From: Lonicera japonica | Taxonomy: Eukaryota; Streptophyta; Magnoliopsida; Dipsacales; Caprifoliaceae | Length of the DNA: 64,000 nt | Assembly (NCBI GenBank): GCA_021464415.1 | Contig: CM038469.1 | Coordinates: 25,909,736-25,973,735, forward strand | Direction of reading: 5' to 3' | In this document: positions 10,406 through 20,876 of the stretch, in pieces | How positions within the stretch are numbered: the stretch's first letter is position 1 | Layout: each line of letters begins with the position of its first letter | Position numbers and translations under genes: made by a program | Notes under the pieces: model-generated | What the model was told of the DNA's origin: nothing | Database searches by the model: none | The model's input: only the letters and a program-made list of their open reading frames with translations

Positions 10406-11284
10406 AAGTAGATGATTTCTTTCTCGACGATAATATAAATACGAGAGAAGCAGACAGACCTCTAGCGTTAACAAAGTCTGACACTCCGGGTGTAAACTTT
10501 ATACTAAAAAGGTTCATGCGGGAGTCACAAATTGGGGTGTCTACATTCATAACTTAGGTTTTTGGTTGCAACACTTTGGTGAGCTTGGGCTCTATTACCA
10601 AAAGGATTTTGGTCATTGTCTCATGCTACTACAGGTATAATTTATGAATTAATTTGGTATCCTATTTGTTGGTTTCTAGTATGAACCATTTTTCCAAAAA
10701 TGTATAGATGATAGTGAAGGTGATAGAAGGATGAAGAACGATAAAAAATATCAAAAAATGTTGGAAAATAACTGGAAAGAGAGAAAGTGAATCTAGTTAT
10801 CAAAAAATGCAAAGTATGATGGCTTTCAGTTGTCGATTCCTACAAACGGCACAAATTGTTGGTGGTTAAAAGTTAACCAAGCCCAACTTGAAGAGAATCG
10901 GTACAGTTTTGAGTGATTGGCAACTGAAAAATTTGAATGATGATGGACAATATAAGAAAGCAATGAAACAATAAACAAAAGGTAAAGAGAAGACCATATT
11001 TGTTTATGGGTAGGTTCCTCCAGTGGCTTTAATTCCCAATTTGACATTACATCCTCCCTAGTATGGCGTGTTGAATATATTGGATTGAATGCTTAAAATG
11101 GATAATACAATTGTAGAGTTTTTAGGGTTCTACTAAAGGAAAAGGAAAAAGAATGTGTGGGAGTTGGTTTAAAAAGGAGATAATAAATTCTTAAATGTGG
11201 ATTTTCCCCTTATATTTATATGTATAGGATAGGGTTACATTAGGGTTGGTGAGATATGAAAATTACTATAAACGGTAAACTTAG
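10406..11284. other. Spacer with an inverted LTR-start fragment
   Basis: No gene recognised. At about 10515-10552 the minus strand reads TGTAGACACCCCAATTTGTG, matching the first bases of the solo LTR at 5405, so a short inverted scrap of that LTR family is present. The rest (10560-11284) is AT-rich sequence with no supported feature. Confidence 0.4.
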
Positions 11285-12625
11285 GTACTACTCCAAGATA
11301 ATAGTTGTTTCTAACCTTGTTCATCACTTTAGTTGTTTGTCGTGTGACATATGGGCTTAGGTACTACTCCAAGATAACAACTGTTTTTAACTATGTTCAT
11401 CACTTCAGTTGTTTGTCGTGCGGCATATGGGCATTTATCGCGCGACATATGGGCATTTGTTGTGCGACAAACAACCCACTTTTGTGGTTTGTCGCACAAC
11501 AAACACTCCCAGTAGTATAAATATCTCTACACCCCTATGGATTCTAGACAACACCTTTTCCCCTAAAAATTCTATATTCTCACCAATTTCCTAAGTCTTA
11601 AAACAATGTTAAAAGTTTGTTTCATATGTCAGCTTATTTTTGACGAATCACTCAGTCCATTCTCGATACCCGAAGTCTCTTATTTTGGAATTGAATCGCT
11701 GAAAATATCCGAAAAGGAAAAGCTAGGTTCCATAAGAGGTTTTCTCTGATATACTATATTTTCTCTCTTGTTATTATTATTATCGTCGGGAAGGTAACTA
11801 AAATCCCTTCTAGAAATTTACATTATAAATTGCATATGCATTTCTATTTATTTGCAATGTAGACCTTCTATAACTGTTGCTCTGTCTACTTTCTAATTGG
11901 ATAAACTTATTGTCATATTATTAATATTCTATTGCTCTAAAACAAATGTATTATTTCAAAAGAATGATAAAATCATTTGTGAAAATTAGAAGAAGTAAGG
12001 ATATTATCATTCAACTAAACCGTGTTTTCAAAATTCAGACTGATAATTCTTACCAAGGAATTCAACTCAGATATATTCTATTTTCCCTATAGACTGTAAT
12101 GTATCTAATACACTACTTTCAAAACTTCAATTCCAATAAATATCTGATCTTTTTCTAAATTAACCAAACGAGGTAATTGACTTTGTTATCTGAGTAAACA
12201 ATACCAAATCAATCTCATGATTCTAAAACAGATAAGAAAAACTTTTGTAACTAGTAATCAAACTTTGAAAAAACTAAAAATCGGATCATGAAATACATTG
12301 TTTTCATCATTTTTCACATTTGTTCCAAAATTAGGTTTTTATGAGACATTTTCAGAAAGCAATAGAATATCAGTAAAAGCATCCAAGTTTCTTAACATAA
12401 AATAAACATATAAATACCACTAGAGATCGAAAGGGCGGAGTGGGTGCTTAACACCTTCCTAATTTGTAACATAGATCCCAAAACTTATAAAATCTTGATT
12501 TTGCGGACAAACTACAATAAGTTAGAGGGACACATGGTATGAATTATCACCATATAGAAGCAAATAAATCAAAAGAACTCTTTTCGATGTTTTAGACCCC
12601 TAAACTTAAGGTTGGGATCTTCAAA
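11285..12625 (+). mobile_element. Diverged LTR copy, same family as the solo LTR at 5405-6944
   Basis: Long matches to the LTR at 5405-6944 occur in the same order: decayed TGTCGCGCGACA palindromes (11336-11500), TATA box at 11516, CGTCGGGAAGGTAA near 11787, the AAGCATCCAAG block near 12380, CGAAAGGGCGGAGTGGGTGC near 12428, and CGATGTTTTAGAC near 12585. The ends are not defined and no target-site duplication was found. No internal retrotransposon sequence follows it. It abuts the start of locus copy 1. Confidence 0.75.
11516..11523 (+). promoter_or_regulatory. TATA box of the diverged LTR
   Basis: TATAAATA lies just downstream of the decayed palindrome array, at the same relative place as in the solo LTR at 5752. 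Confidence 0.5.
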
Positions 12626-14017
12626 AAATATTTCTAAAAAAAGAAATAAATTAGGGAATATATATACTCATAAAAATAATTGTGAGATGGAGAGCATCTT
12701 ACCACATGCCTCATCTTATTTTGCAACTTCTCACACAAATCAGTTGGTTTTTTTTTTTTTTTTTTTCAAGTTACTATCAAACAGAATCTAAATATAATAT
12801 AACGAACACTTCGATTGTGCTATTAATTTTAATACCCGAGGCTTTCCCTAGGTATCCAATAGCTTCTATTCTTTCATTTTAAATTATTCTATACAATTAA
12901 TTAGTGGTACACATATCACATGCACCAAAGTTAAGGTACGATAAACTAAATACTTTCTTCAGAAATTTAGATTTGGCTTTTCCCCATTATTTCTTCAATT
13001 CGTTTCAATTTTTTTTGTTTGGTTAGAAAGTTAAACGGATAATTTATTCTATTAAAGTTGGTGGAAATGATTTGTATATTGAGTAGATCGAAGTAAGATA
13101 ACCATCTAAAATTTCATGGACGAAAATAAACATATGTATCAAATTCCTACCTGTCATTATCCATGATAACCCACTCTATGGCAGCCACTGGTATTAACTC
13201 GGTGGTAACCCATTTTACTGTGGTGCATTCACTCATTTACCAGAGTACATGTATTTGGTGGCTTGACATTTTAGTGTAGCTTGTAGGTCACTTCCATGTT
13301 GGATGGTCCAAGTCATAACTTGGTGTCACAAAGTCCGGTCACATACCTTGGTGATCCGCTCCATACCCGAGCTGTAGTTCAATCGCACTATGTCGAATCC
13401 CATACACAATATAGTGCCAGCAGCTCTAATACAATTTCATATGAATTTATAAGAAGACCTTGTCTCTGAATACTCGCTAGTTTGCAAGAGAAAGATACTA
13501 ATGGGTTCTTATGCTTAACAAATAGTGTTTTTGAGTGACATCATTAGTTTGGAATGTGTAGCTTGAGTGGAACGTTTAGAATTTGGCTTGGGAGATCCTT
13601 GTTTTAACTTTCAAGTATATGCAACGTTATTTTCAACCAAATAAAATACAAAAGAAAAGAAATTAAAGCTATTCTTTTCTTCTTTCCTCCTTTCTTTCGT
13701 ATTCTTTCTGTGTCTTTCGAGTACAATTGAAAGTTCATTAGGATTTTTGTAGTTGTTGGTACACCCTCACGTCAATGAAACTTACGAAGTGTTTGCTCAC
13801 AGAAGTTGACAGCTTCAACTACAACAACCAATTTCACTTTAAAAAATTGTGCCCCCACAAATGTTGACTGATAAGGTTTTTTTTCTAACATCATATACCA
13901 CTCCTATATTAAAAAATATATGTTCATGATATTTTCCTTGTAATAATTATTAGTACCTTGACTCATTGATGGAAAAGCAAAGAGAAAACAAGTTAGTGCC
14001 TTTAACCAAAAAACTGA

Positions 14018-14025
14018 TATAAAAA
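14018..14025 (+). promoter_or_regulatory. TATA box of the candidate peptide gene, copy 1
   Basis: TATAAAAA, in the context CTGATATAAAAA, lies 55 bp before the start codon. The same CTGATATAAAA is kept at 63037 in copy 3, followed by the same TTTTAAGAGCACA leader, so this is probably the core promoter and the transcript likely begins near 14045-14055. Confidence 0.6.
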
Positions 14026-14079
14026 CATGAAAAAACAGTTTTAAGAGCACACAGAGGAGTGTGAGCTTAATTTGCAAAG

Positions 14080-15018
14080 ATGAAATTTTACAAGACTAAA
14101 CTTAGTCTTATTGTTTTCTTAATTCTCTTACTTTCAGTTGGATTCATTTCAGGTACATGTGATTTTATTTCCTACTTTAGAACCTCAGGTCTCTTACTTA
14201 TATATATAATTCAGTAACAATTTTTCTCCTTTGCCTTTTCAAGTTAAGGGTCTCAATTTTAGTTTTCAGTGTCTTAAATTAAGAGTCTCACTTTTTATTT
14301 TTAGGGCCTTTGATTGTGATACCAACCCATTTTATGAAATAAAACAAAAATAAGAATGGGGAAGAGAAACCCGCTATTAGGGGGCAAAAGCTCCAAAGAT
14401 GGTTCAAGTCGAGGAGAACCAGACCTCCGTTAAAAGATCCAACAACTCTCCGCAATTCTCAAAATATATTTCAACCATTTTTTACGATGATACCTCTGTA
14501 TTAACTACACAACAAGAAACCTGCCTCAACACTACTCCTATAATATGATGTAGCTACCTAAGACCACTATTACGAATATTATTTTAAATATATATTGATA
14601 AAAATAAACCTAAGATTGGGAACGTAACATATCAAGATTTGCTTTAACCCAGCTCACAAAGATCCAAATCAATAATTTGTTTTCATGGAAGATCTAAATT
14701 TCTTCGTTTTTTGCTATAAAAAAAATACCTCTAGGCATTACTTGCTCAATACGTAAATTTAAGATAATTAAGAAAAAATTTATTATATAGACTACTCCCT
14801 TTAATATTTCAAAAAAACAAATTAAGAAAGAAAAGGAAACTACTCCCTTTACCGCCATAAAAAAAATGTTATATAAACATCTTAACTACATTTCCACGGG
14901 CACTATTAAACTCAGATTTGTTGAAATTGCAGGGTTGAATACAACTGAAAGAATATCAAGGTCGCTTCTGAATCACCGTGTTTTTGGAAGCAAACCAGAG
15001 CGACCAGGCATTCCGTAA
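14080..15018 (+). CDS. Candidate small secreted peptide precursor (52 aa, two exons)
   Basis: Exon 1 (14080-14152) encodes MKFYKTKLS, then IVFLILLLSVGFIS. This is a textbook signal peptide: short basic start, about 14 hydrophobic residues, small residues at the end. It stops at TCAG followed by the donor GTACATG. A 780-bp intron ends GAAATTGCAG, and exon 2 (14933-15018) continues in phase with GLNTTERISRSLLNH, then RVFGSKPERPGIP and TAA. The mature part would be about 27 residues, basic, without cysteine, proline-rich at its end. Exon 1 is closely conserved in copy 3 (63084), and the ERISRSL segment recurs as ERITRSL in the broken copy at 34317. Length and layout fit secreted signalling-peptide precursors, but no known family (CLE, CEP, IDA, PSK, RGF, PIP, CIF) was recognised. 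Alternative: a decayed exon of a longer gene. Confidence 0.55.
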
Positions 15019-15140
15019 TGACCTCGATCATTAAAACAAATTCTATGAGCATGTTAGGTATATCGAAATCAAGAATGTGAATTGTTATTTGAATGTGCAA
15101 CTTTTGTAATGTGCCGTGCAAGTGTGTCTTCAAATAAAAT

Positions 15141-15640
15141 TATCTATATATATAGTTATTTCCGACCCATTTCTTGTCTTTCGTTTTTTGGCGCTAGTGA
15201 AGGCATCCATTATTTTTAGTTCTCACACCCTTTGAAGGTACCAAAATAATACGATCCTAATGTCAGAAGCAAATGATGATGAGGTACTTGGAGGGCAAGA
15301 AAAGATCACCCCATTCTTTTGGTCCTACCATCACCATATGGAAGTATTGCAGTGGTTGTGAATCATATTTAAATTGTAGTTAATGTGGCGGTGATGCTAC
15401 AATTGAAAGGTGTTTTCACCGTACAAGAAAATCGATAAAGAGCTGAGGGAATTCTGGGCTTGTTGTATCCTAGGACGGTGTGGCCTTTCCAAACTGTTAG
15501 CACAAATATCAAAAAGAGTCGCAAAACGTCTTAAAAAAAGTAATCTAGTATATATGCAACTTATCTTGGTGTTTCCCTATTCCCGTATTTTGGTAACATT
15601 AATATGTTTGTAATTTTAAAGTTCTAACTTCAACAACAAT
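15141..15640. other. Spacer; MITE-related fragment at 15310-15415
   Basis: No gene seen. A segment around 15330-15415 (ATATTTAAATTGTAGT..., GGCGGTGATGCTACAATT) resembles the right part of the MITE at 15872-16403 and is probably a truncated relative. The remaining sequence is AT-rich. Confidence 0.35.
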
Positions 15641-15850
15641 AAACTATTATTTTTTTTATCATCATATACCACTCCAAGATAATTTTTCTTTTTTAATTTA
15701 CGTGAAACATACGGGTTCATCACGTTTTCCTTTGAAAAAAAAAAGTTAGTGCGTTTGATGAGCTGATATTTTTACAAATTTGTTTATAGTAAAAGTGATA
15801 TTTTAATATGCTAGATAAACATGAGAAAATAAATCCTTTTACAAACTACA
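15640..15850 (+). repeat. Fragment of the peptide-locus promoter region
   Basis: The run with ATCATCATATACCACTCC, the ACATACGGG stretch and TTAGTGCGTTTGATG resembles the region upstream of the peptide gene at 13885-14015 and 62855-63040. No exon follows. It looks like a truncated partial duplicate. Confidence 0.4.
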
Positions 15851-15871
15851 GTAAAAGTTATATATATTTTA

Positions 15872-16403
15872 GGGTGATGATAAAAGCACTCCTAAATTAG
15901 GGGAAGGATCTAAAGAGGACCATTTATTTGGTCCTTAAATGCGGATCAATCATTTTAAGGGGGTAAAAGGATGAATGTTTTTATGAAACTTGGTGAAGAT
16001 GATCTCCATGATTAGTAGATCATCTCTACCAAATTTTAATAAAAAATTCAACCGGGAAGTAGGTTACCTAAACATCTTAAATTTTAACGGCAAAAAAAGT
16101 GCATATAGATCAATTTTTTAATTAACCCTCTTCCCGATTGAATTTTTCAATAAAATTTGGTGGAGGTGCTCTACTAATCATGGAGATCATGTTCACCAAG
16201 TTTTATCAAAAAATTCATCCGTTTACCCCCTCAAATTGATTAGTCCGCATTTAAGGACCAAAAAATTGGTTCTCTTAAGATCTTTCCCCCCTAAATTATA
16301 ACCTTACTACCACATGCACGAGTTACAGTGATTGCATATTATATTTAAATTATAGTGCAAGTGGTCATGATGCCACAATTTAGAAGTGCTTTTATCATCA
16401 CCC
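15872..16403. mobile_element. MITE with TA duplication, containing a second foldback element
   Basis: The outer element starts GGGTGATGATAAAAGCAC and ends in its inverted repeat, GTGCTTTTATCATCACCC, a perfect match over the first 18 bp, flanked by TA on both sides (15870-15871, 16404-16405). A TA target points to the Tc1/mariner or a similar superfamily. Inside it a second, near-complete foldback runs from about 15898 to 16293 (TAGGGGAAGGATCT ... AGATCTTTCCCCCCTA) with arms of over 150 bp. No coding capacity. Confidence 0.75.
15898..16293. mobile_element. Long-arm foldback MITE nested in the MITE at 15872
   Basis: The two halves are inverted repeats of each other for most of their length: GGTCCTTAAATGCGGA against TCCGCATTTAAGGACC, and AAACTTGGTGAAGATGATCT against its complement near 16190. 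Only about 80 bp in the middle is unpaired. Single-stranded, it would form a long hairpin and could be a source of small RNAs; that is inference. Confidence 0.7.
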
Positions 16404-17733
16404 TATTCCATATCTTCTTTCTATTGGTTTAAAAAGTTAACAAATGTTGTTTATAAATAATTTAGAAGCAAACACAATCTCACAAAAATGCAAAGGAATT
16501 TTGTAAGGGTGGTTCTCCCGCATCAATATGGTTTACATCCATTTTGTTGGTGCGTAATTGATAATTTTATTTATTGAAAGTGATAATAAATAGATGTTGA
16601 AGAGCACAAGCCATCTAGATAGTTTATGATAATAATTACATGTTGAGTTCACGTGCTTGCACTTTTGTACTTAATTTTATACAAATTATGGTACTAGGGG
16701 TATTCATAAATTAAATGTGAAAATTTTGTGAGACACGTACCTTGTCAAAAGTTATAGTAAGTGGCAAACATAAAATTTATGAGGCAAAATAATAATTTAA
16801 ATACTCCTTACATATTTTAATATATCAAGAATTTATCACTAAAACTTTAGAAAGTATCAAAAAAATAAAAAAAATTCAAATGTATTTTTGGCCTCAAACA
16901 TTTTTTTTAAAAAGAGTTTAAAGTATTTACATTTAATTATAAACAAAGAAAATTCCACCTCAAATCTTTTTTGATGGGACCTAAGATCTCTTTGAAGTTT
17001 AAGTGAACGCCTCCCTAATTAACTAAATTATCCTGCTTGCTTGAGTCGGGCCCTCCACCATATTTTTGTGAGTTGTTGGTTTTTATCCACCACCAAAATT
17101 GTAGCACATCATACATATCATAAGAAAAAGTGTGGGATACTGAAGAAGAAGAAGAAGAAGAAGAAGAATACATGTCTCCCTTAAATTAAAGAGAAGTGTG
17201 TTTCAGCCAAACTGCCTTTTTTTTGAGCCCACTATAGACAGGAAAAATATCATAATTCAAATTAGTACTCTTTAACTTCTTTTTATGGGAACATTTTCAA
17301 TAGTCTTTTATATTTTTGTTTTGTGTAAAATTTACATAATTTGTAATTTTTTTTATCTCCAGCAATCTTTTAAAATAGAAGTTTGTGTAAAATGGTTGTG
17401 TAAAATACACTCCCATTTACAATGCCACATCATTCTTCTCTCTCTTTGTTTTTTAAATAAAATTTTAAAATATAATAACATCAAATGTAAAATACGGATA
17501 TTAATAAAAACTATATATTTGAAAAATGCTCATCAATACCTACAAATCAAGATCCATTGTGACTATAAAATTATTTATAAAAAAAATTCAAGAAAAAATA
17601 ATAATAAATTACTTAAATTGATGGTTATCAAGTGTTGAAATCTTATTGTTTACTTTAAAATTTACACAAGACCTTACAAAAGTACCATTGGAACATTTTT
17701 TTTAGTATTCAAGTTTTTTTGTAAAATTGGGCT
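16404..17733. other. AT-rich spacer, no gene seen
   Basis: Very AT-rich sequence with scattered short frames, none resembling a known protein. It holds one GAA microsatellite (17142-17168). The gypsy element begins at 17734 after the target sequence GGGCT. Confidence 0.5.
17142..17168. repeat. (GAA)9 microsatellite
   Basis: Nine uninterrupted GAA units, directly visible. Confidence 0.9.
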
Positions 17734-18695
17734 TGATGGTGTCAAAATCTACAATAGATAATTGACGACCGACCAATCAATGAATAATGGTGAATTAGAG
17801 GTTTAATAATGGATTGTAAATGTGAACAGTATCACCGTATATGTGAACAGTGATTGTGAACAGTATCACCGTATATGTGAACAGTGGTTGTGAACAGTAT
17901 CACCGTATATGAGAACAGTGATTGTGAACAGTACCACTGTATATGCGAACAGTGATTGTGAACAGTGACTGTGAACAGTGCCACTGTATATGTGAACAGT
18001 GGCTGTGAACAGTACCACCGTATATGTGAACAGTGACTGTGAACAGTACCGGCAGAAACTGATTAAAAATGAAGATGAATACGAGACATTTTTTATTAAG
18101 GTAGGTTCCCCCGGTAGCGCTTATGCTAGTCCGGCAGTACGTCCTCCTTTTGTGTGTGCTTGCTTTGTATTAGCTCAAAGGCAATCAATTTGGATGATAA
18201 TACAAGCTACCAATCTCTCTCTCTCTCTTTCTATAATTTCCTTAATTCTATTTATAAGTATAGAATTAGGATTACAAATATTTCAACAGAATAAATAATA
18301 AACTGTGTAGGAGAGAGAGCGTATAAGGATTGGTATGAAAAGAGAGAGTATAAGACCCTCGAAAATTGGCTTGTATTTATATTGCCAAAGGCTTTGTATC
18401 TCTTAGGAGAGATGGATGGATATTGGGAGAGAAGGAAGAGATGTTTTTTTGGTGTGTTTTGAATGAATGAATGAAGGGGGTATTTATAGGTAAATGTAGA
18501 ATGGCAAAAAGGTAAATTTGGTAAAAATGAGGGGCAAAAAGGTAATTTTTGGTGGAGGTGTGGTAGGTGTGGTAGGTGGGTAGGTGAGGGGTAAAAATAA
18601 GATTTTATCGGAGGTAAAAAATGGAATTTTACTGGAGGTAAAAGTATTGAATTACCTTCGTAGGCCAATGGTAAAATTAGTATTTAACCCCATCA
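17734..18695 (-). repeat. 3' LTR of the gypsy element
   Basis: 962 bp, nearly identical to 26557-27512. The promoter-type TATA box lies at 18481-18488 on the minus strand. Close to the plus-strand left end is a tandem array built on GTGAACAGT (17823-18050). Confidence 0.93.
17823..18050. repeat. GTGAACAGT tandem array in the left LTR
   Basis: A compound repeat of about 34 bp (a 21-bp unit TGTGAACAGTATCACCGTATA plus a 13-bp unit TGTGAACAGTGAT, with variants) occurs about six times. Given leftward transcription it lies well downstream of the TATA box, in the transcribed leader. The related element at 38631 lacks it. Confidence 0.8.
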
Positions 18696-18711
18696 ATTGC
18701 CCCCTATCCTT
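18696..18711 (-). other. Polypurine tract of the gypsy element
   Basis: Directly beside the 3' LTR the minus strand reads AAGGATAGGGGGCAAT. The same tract occurs beside the 3' LTR of the non-autonomous element at 48683-48698. Confidence 0.8.
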
Positions 18712-19007
18712 TATTTTTATGCTGAAAGCTGAATGTGAAGGATAAATGCCTTTTGCCAGATAAGTGATCCTGCTCAAAGCTAAGGCGTGAAAGCGGGTAC
18801 ATGTCAAGGAAGATAATCATGGGGAGAGCTCGAATAATCGACGTGTAAGATTTTGTTAACTTTTGACCGTAAGTTTATGGGGCTTGGATCATTGATGTGT
18901 AAAGTTGACTAAACTTTGATCATAAGTAGTTTGGTTCTACTTGGGCCTTTTCCAACTGTCTTTATATGTATATATACATATACATATATATATATACATT
19001 TTTTTTA
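18712..19007. other. Gypsy 3' untranslated region, no gene seen
   Basis: Sequence between the polypurine tract and the LOB cassette, including an (AT/AC) dinucleotide run at 18966-19000. Nothing coding is recognised. Confidence 0.4.
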
Positions 19008-19301
19008 AAGTCAGTATAAAAAATCTTACCACGGCAAAACATTTTACCGCAGCATCAACATCAACTCACATTTTCTTCCCCTATGGCGACATTAAAGAGG
19101 GATGTAGGGTGGTGGAGTCTAGATGCACGCGGGGGGCATTGCACGCGGGCGCTGCACGCGGGGGCGCTGTATATTCTGACTTTTTAAGAAAACAACTTTT
19201 CGTCTTCGGGATTCTTTCAATGCTAGATGCCTCTTGTCCCCTCTTTCTTGTCATCTCCCTCAAGATCCATCTTCTTCTTATACCTTTTACAGGGGATACT
19301 C
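19008..19301 (+). promoter_or_regulatory. Upstream region of the LOB-domain ORF shared with the copia-borne copy
   Basis: This stretch matches, in the same orientation relative to the ORF, positions 45293-45612 (reverse strand). Shared landmarks are a TATA-like GTATAAAAAATCTTAC (19015-19030), TTCCCCTATGGCGACAT against the same motif in the copia copy, CGCGGGGGGC repeats and TCTTGTCCCCTCTTTCTTG. Because the similarity begins near the TATA-like site and spans the ORF, the cassette may include its own promoter. In this copy the GCACGCGGG unit is repeated three times (19126-19160). Confidence 0.6.
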
Positions 19302-19954
19302 ATGAATAAAGGAAAGTAAATCACAAGTATGCTGAATGTGCCGAATACCTTCCGTTGTACAGGTTCTTCTTGTGCTGCTTGTACTTATAAACGTAAGAGA
19401 TGTCAGCCCTGGTGTGAATATGCACAAATTTTTCGAGATGTGAATAGTCGCCAGGATTATCGCACAATCTTCACTGTTTTCGGGGTGAAGAACGTTGCAG
19501 ATATTTTACAACATATTCCCGAATATCAATATCTTGAGACTCTGAATTCATTTCTTTTTGAAGCTAAGGCGAGAGTCGAGAATCCTATTAAAGGGTGTAC
19601 TGCTCTCCTTGCTTCTCTTGGACAGAAGGTGGAAGAGTTACAAGAACGGGTGACGTCATTAGAGGCTCGGTTAGAAGGAGGGCCTTCTTGTGTTAACCCG
19701 TTATGCTCCTTTGCTCCTCCTCGAGGTTCTTTTCGTCGGTAAAAAATAACACGGCTGATGTTATTCCGTCTGCTGTGAATCCGGACGATTTTTTTTCGCA
19801 ATCTTCGCAAGCTAATTTTCTTACGGAGGTTGTCGAACCAACCAGCCCTGACTGGACAGCTTTAGGGGATATTCGCCATGATTTTTCTTCTGATTTAAGT
19901 ACTATTTTGAATTTTGATGCTGATGATCTTCGGATTCTTCAGCCTTTTCTTTGA
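19302..19954 (+). pseudogene. LOB-domain (LBD/AS2-like) ORF carried antisense in the gypsy element
   Basis: The LOB zinc motif is seen as C-AA-C-TYKRKR-C-QPW-C (C-x2-C-x6-C-x3-C), followed by a GAS-type block (IFTVFGVKNVADILQ, EAKARVENPIKGC) and a short heptad coil (QKVEELQERVTSLEARL). LOB proteins are plant-only DNA-binding transcription factors. The start equivalent to that of the intact copy at 45292 is the ATG at 19302, but it meets TAA five codons later (CAA in the other copy); an ATG at 19329 is open. A frameshift near 19740 and a deletion of roughly 35 codons separate it from a C-terminal part (19760-19954) that keeps SPDWTALGD and LNFDADDLRIL. It lies between the pol gene and the 3' LTR, opposite in strand. 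Confidence 0.88.
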
Positions 19955-20876
19955 TTAGATAAGTTATCTACCCCTCCACTTTCATGTCTTTTTTTTTGCG
20001 AAGAAGGGGTCCAACACATATCTGCTTATCATTCAATAGCATACCGTTCAGCCCAGACAATGTATGCACTTCTAGTGAAGGTTTTCTTCTTGAAACAAGT
20101 GTTCCGCAAATATTCCACATGTAGCATCTCTTTTCATCAATAAATAAACAAGTTTTGTTTCAGAATTTTTTTTATATCTTCTGTGTGCTCTTTTTATGTT
20201 TTGTTTTGAGTTGTTATTGTGAGATTTGAATAAGCCATATATGAATGGTTATCCCTTTTCCCCCACACTCAAAGTAAAACAGTAAAGGCAAAAGAGAGAA
20301 AATAAATCCAGTAAAGATGCCTGTATTAGAGGTCTTTTGGCAGTTTTTCCCAAAAGGGACCTGGTGTGCAACAGGTTTTTATTGGGTCATTTGTACGTAA
20401 GGAATTATTCTTATTTTGGCTAAGTATAAGAGTTGTGCCCCCTAGACTTTAACCAAATTTTGTAAGATTCTTTCCGAACGCCAATTAGACTCCTCAGAGT
20501 GTAAGTGTGCTCATGTAAAAGAGCTGTGCACCAACAAACTGACCTCTTTAATTAGAGGAATTTCTCAGCTTTCAGCAAGTCTGTACTTAGACGTTATATG
20601 CTTGGTGGCTGACCTACATGGCGGTAGGAATTTTTTCAAGGTCGTTGGTGTATAAAAGGAAAACTTGTGCTTTTTGGTTAAGTCTACAGAAATGTCATGC
20701 CTTCTTTTGACTTAAGCAAATTATAACAGCTTTCTCAATTATGTTTATGCAACCTCTTTAGCGTATTTCCGACCTCCTTGTGAGAGTTTTGCTTCTTGTA
20801 AATAACGGTATACCAAAGTAAAATTTCATATATTTTTCTTCGGAGCAAGTCATTACAAGATTATAGAGTACTTCAG
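19955..20876. other. Non-coding stretch between LOB ORF and integrase end
   Basis: No protein similarity seen on either strand. Tat-lineage elements often have long sequence between integrase and the 3' LTR, so this is part of the element. Similarity to the copia-borne cassette stops at about 19955, near the ORF stop codon. Confidence 0.45.

Larger units (their letters stand above)
12650..15140 (+). repeat. Peptide-locus duplication, copy 1 (direct)
   Basis: From about 12650 this block aligns by eye, with small gaps, to 61570-63640 on the same strand and to 36745-38460 on the opposite strand. Shared landmarks include the CGAGGC(C)TTCCCTAGGTATCC stretch, a conserved stretch containing TGGTGGCTTG and TTGTAGGTCAC, and the CTGATATAAAA promoter followed by a signal-peptide exon. 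The left edge coincides with the end of the LTR copy at 12625 and lacks the left half of a MITE that the other copies keep. It carries the only peptide gene copy with both exons free of visible faults. Confidence 0.8.

Noticed and set aside
13130..13480. Possible conserved exon in the locus copies (TGGTGGCTTG... block)
   Set aside because: Conserved at DNA level between copies but no frame stays open in all of them; treated as promoter or repeat sequence.
17285..17638. 117-codon plus-strand frame before the gypsy element
   Set aside because: AT-rich composition (Ile, Lys, Asn, Tyr), no domain; expected by chance in such sequence.
18252..18668. 138-codon minus-strand frame rich in Pro, His and Leu
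   Set aside because: It lies wholly in the gypsy LTR and reflects the LTR leader and the GGTAGGTGT repeat.
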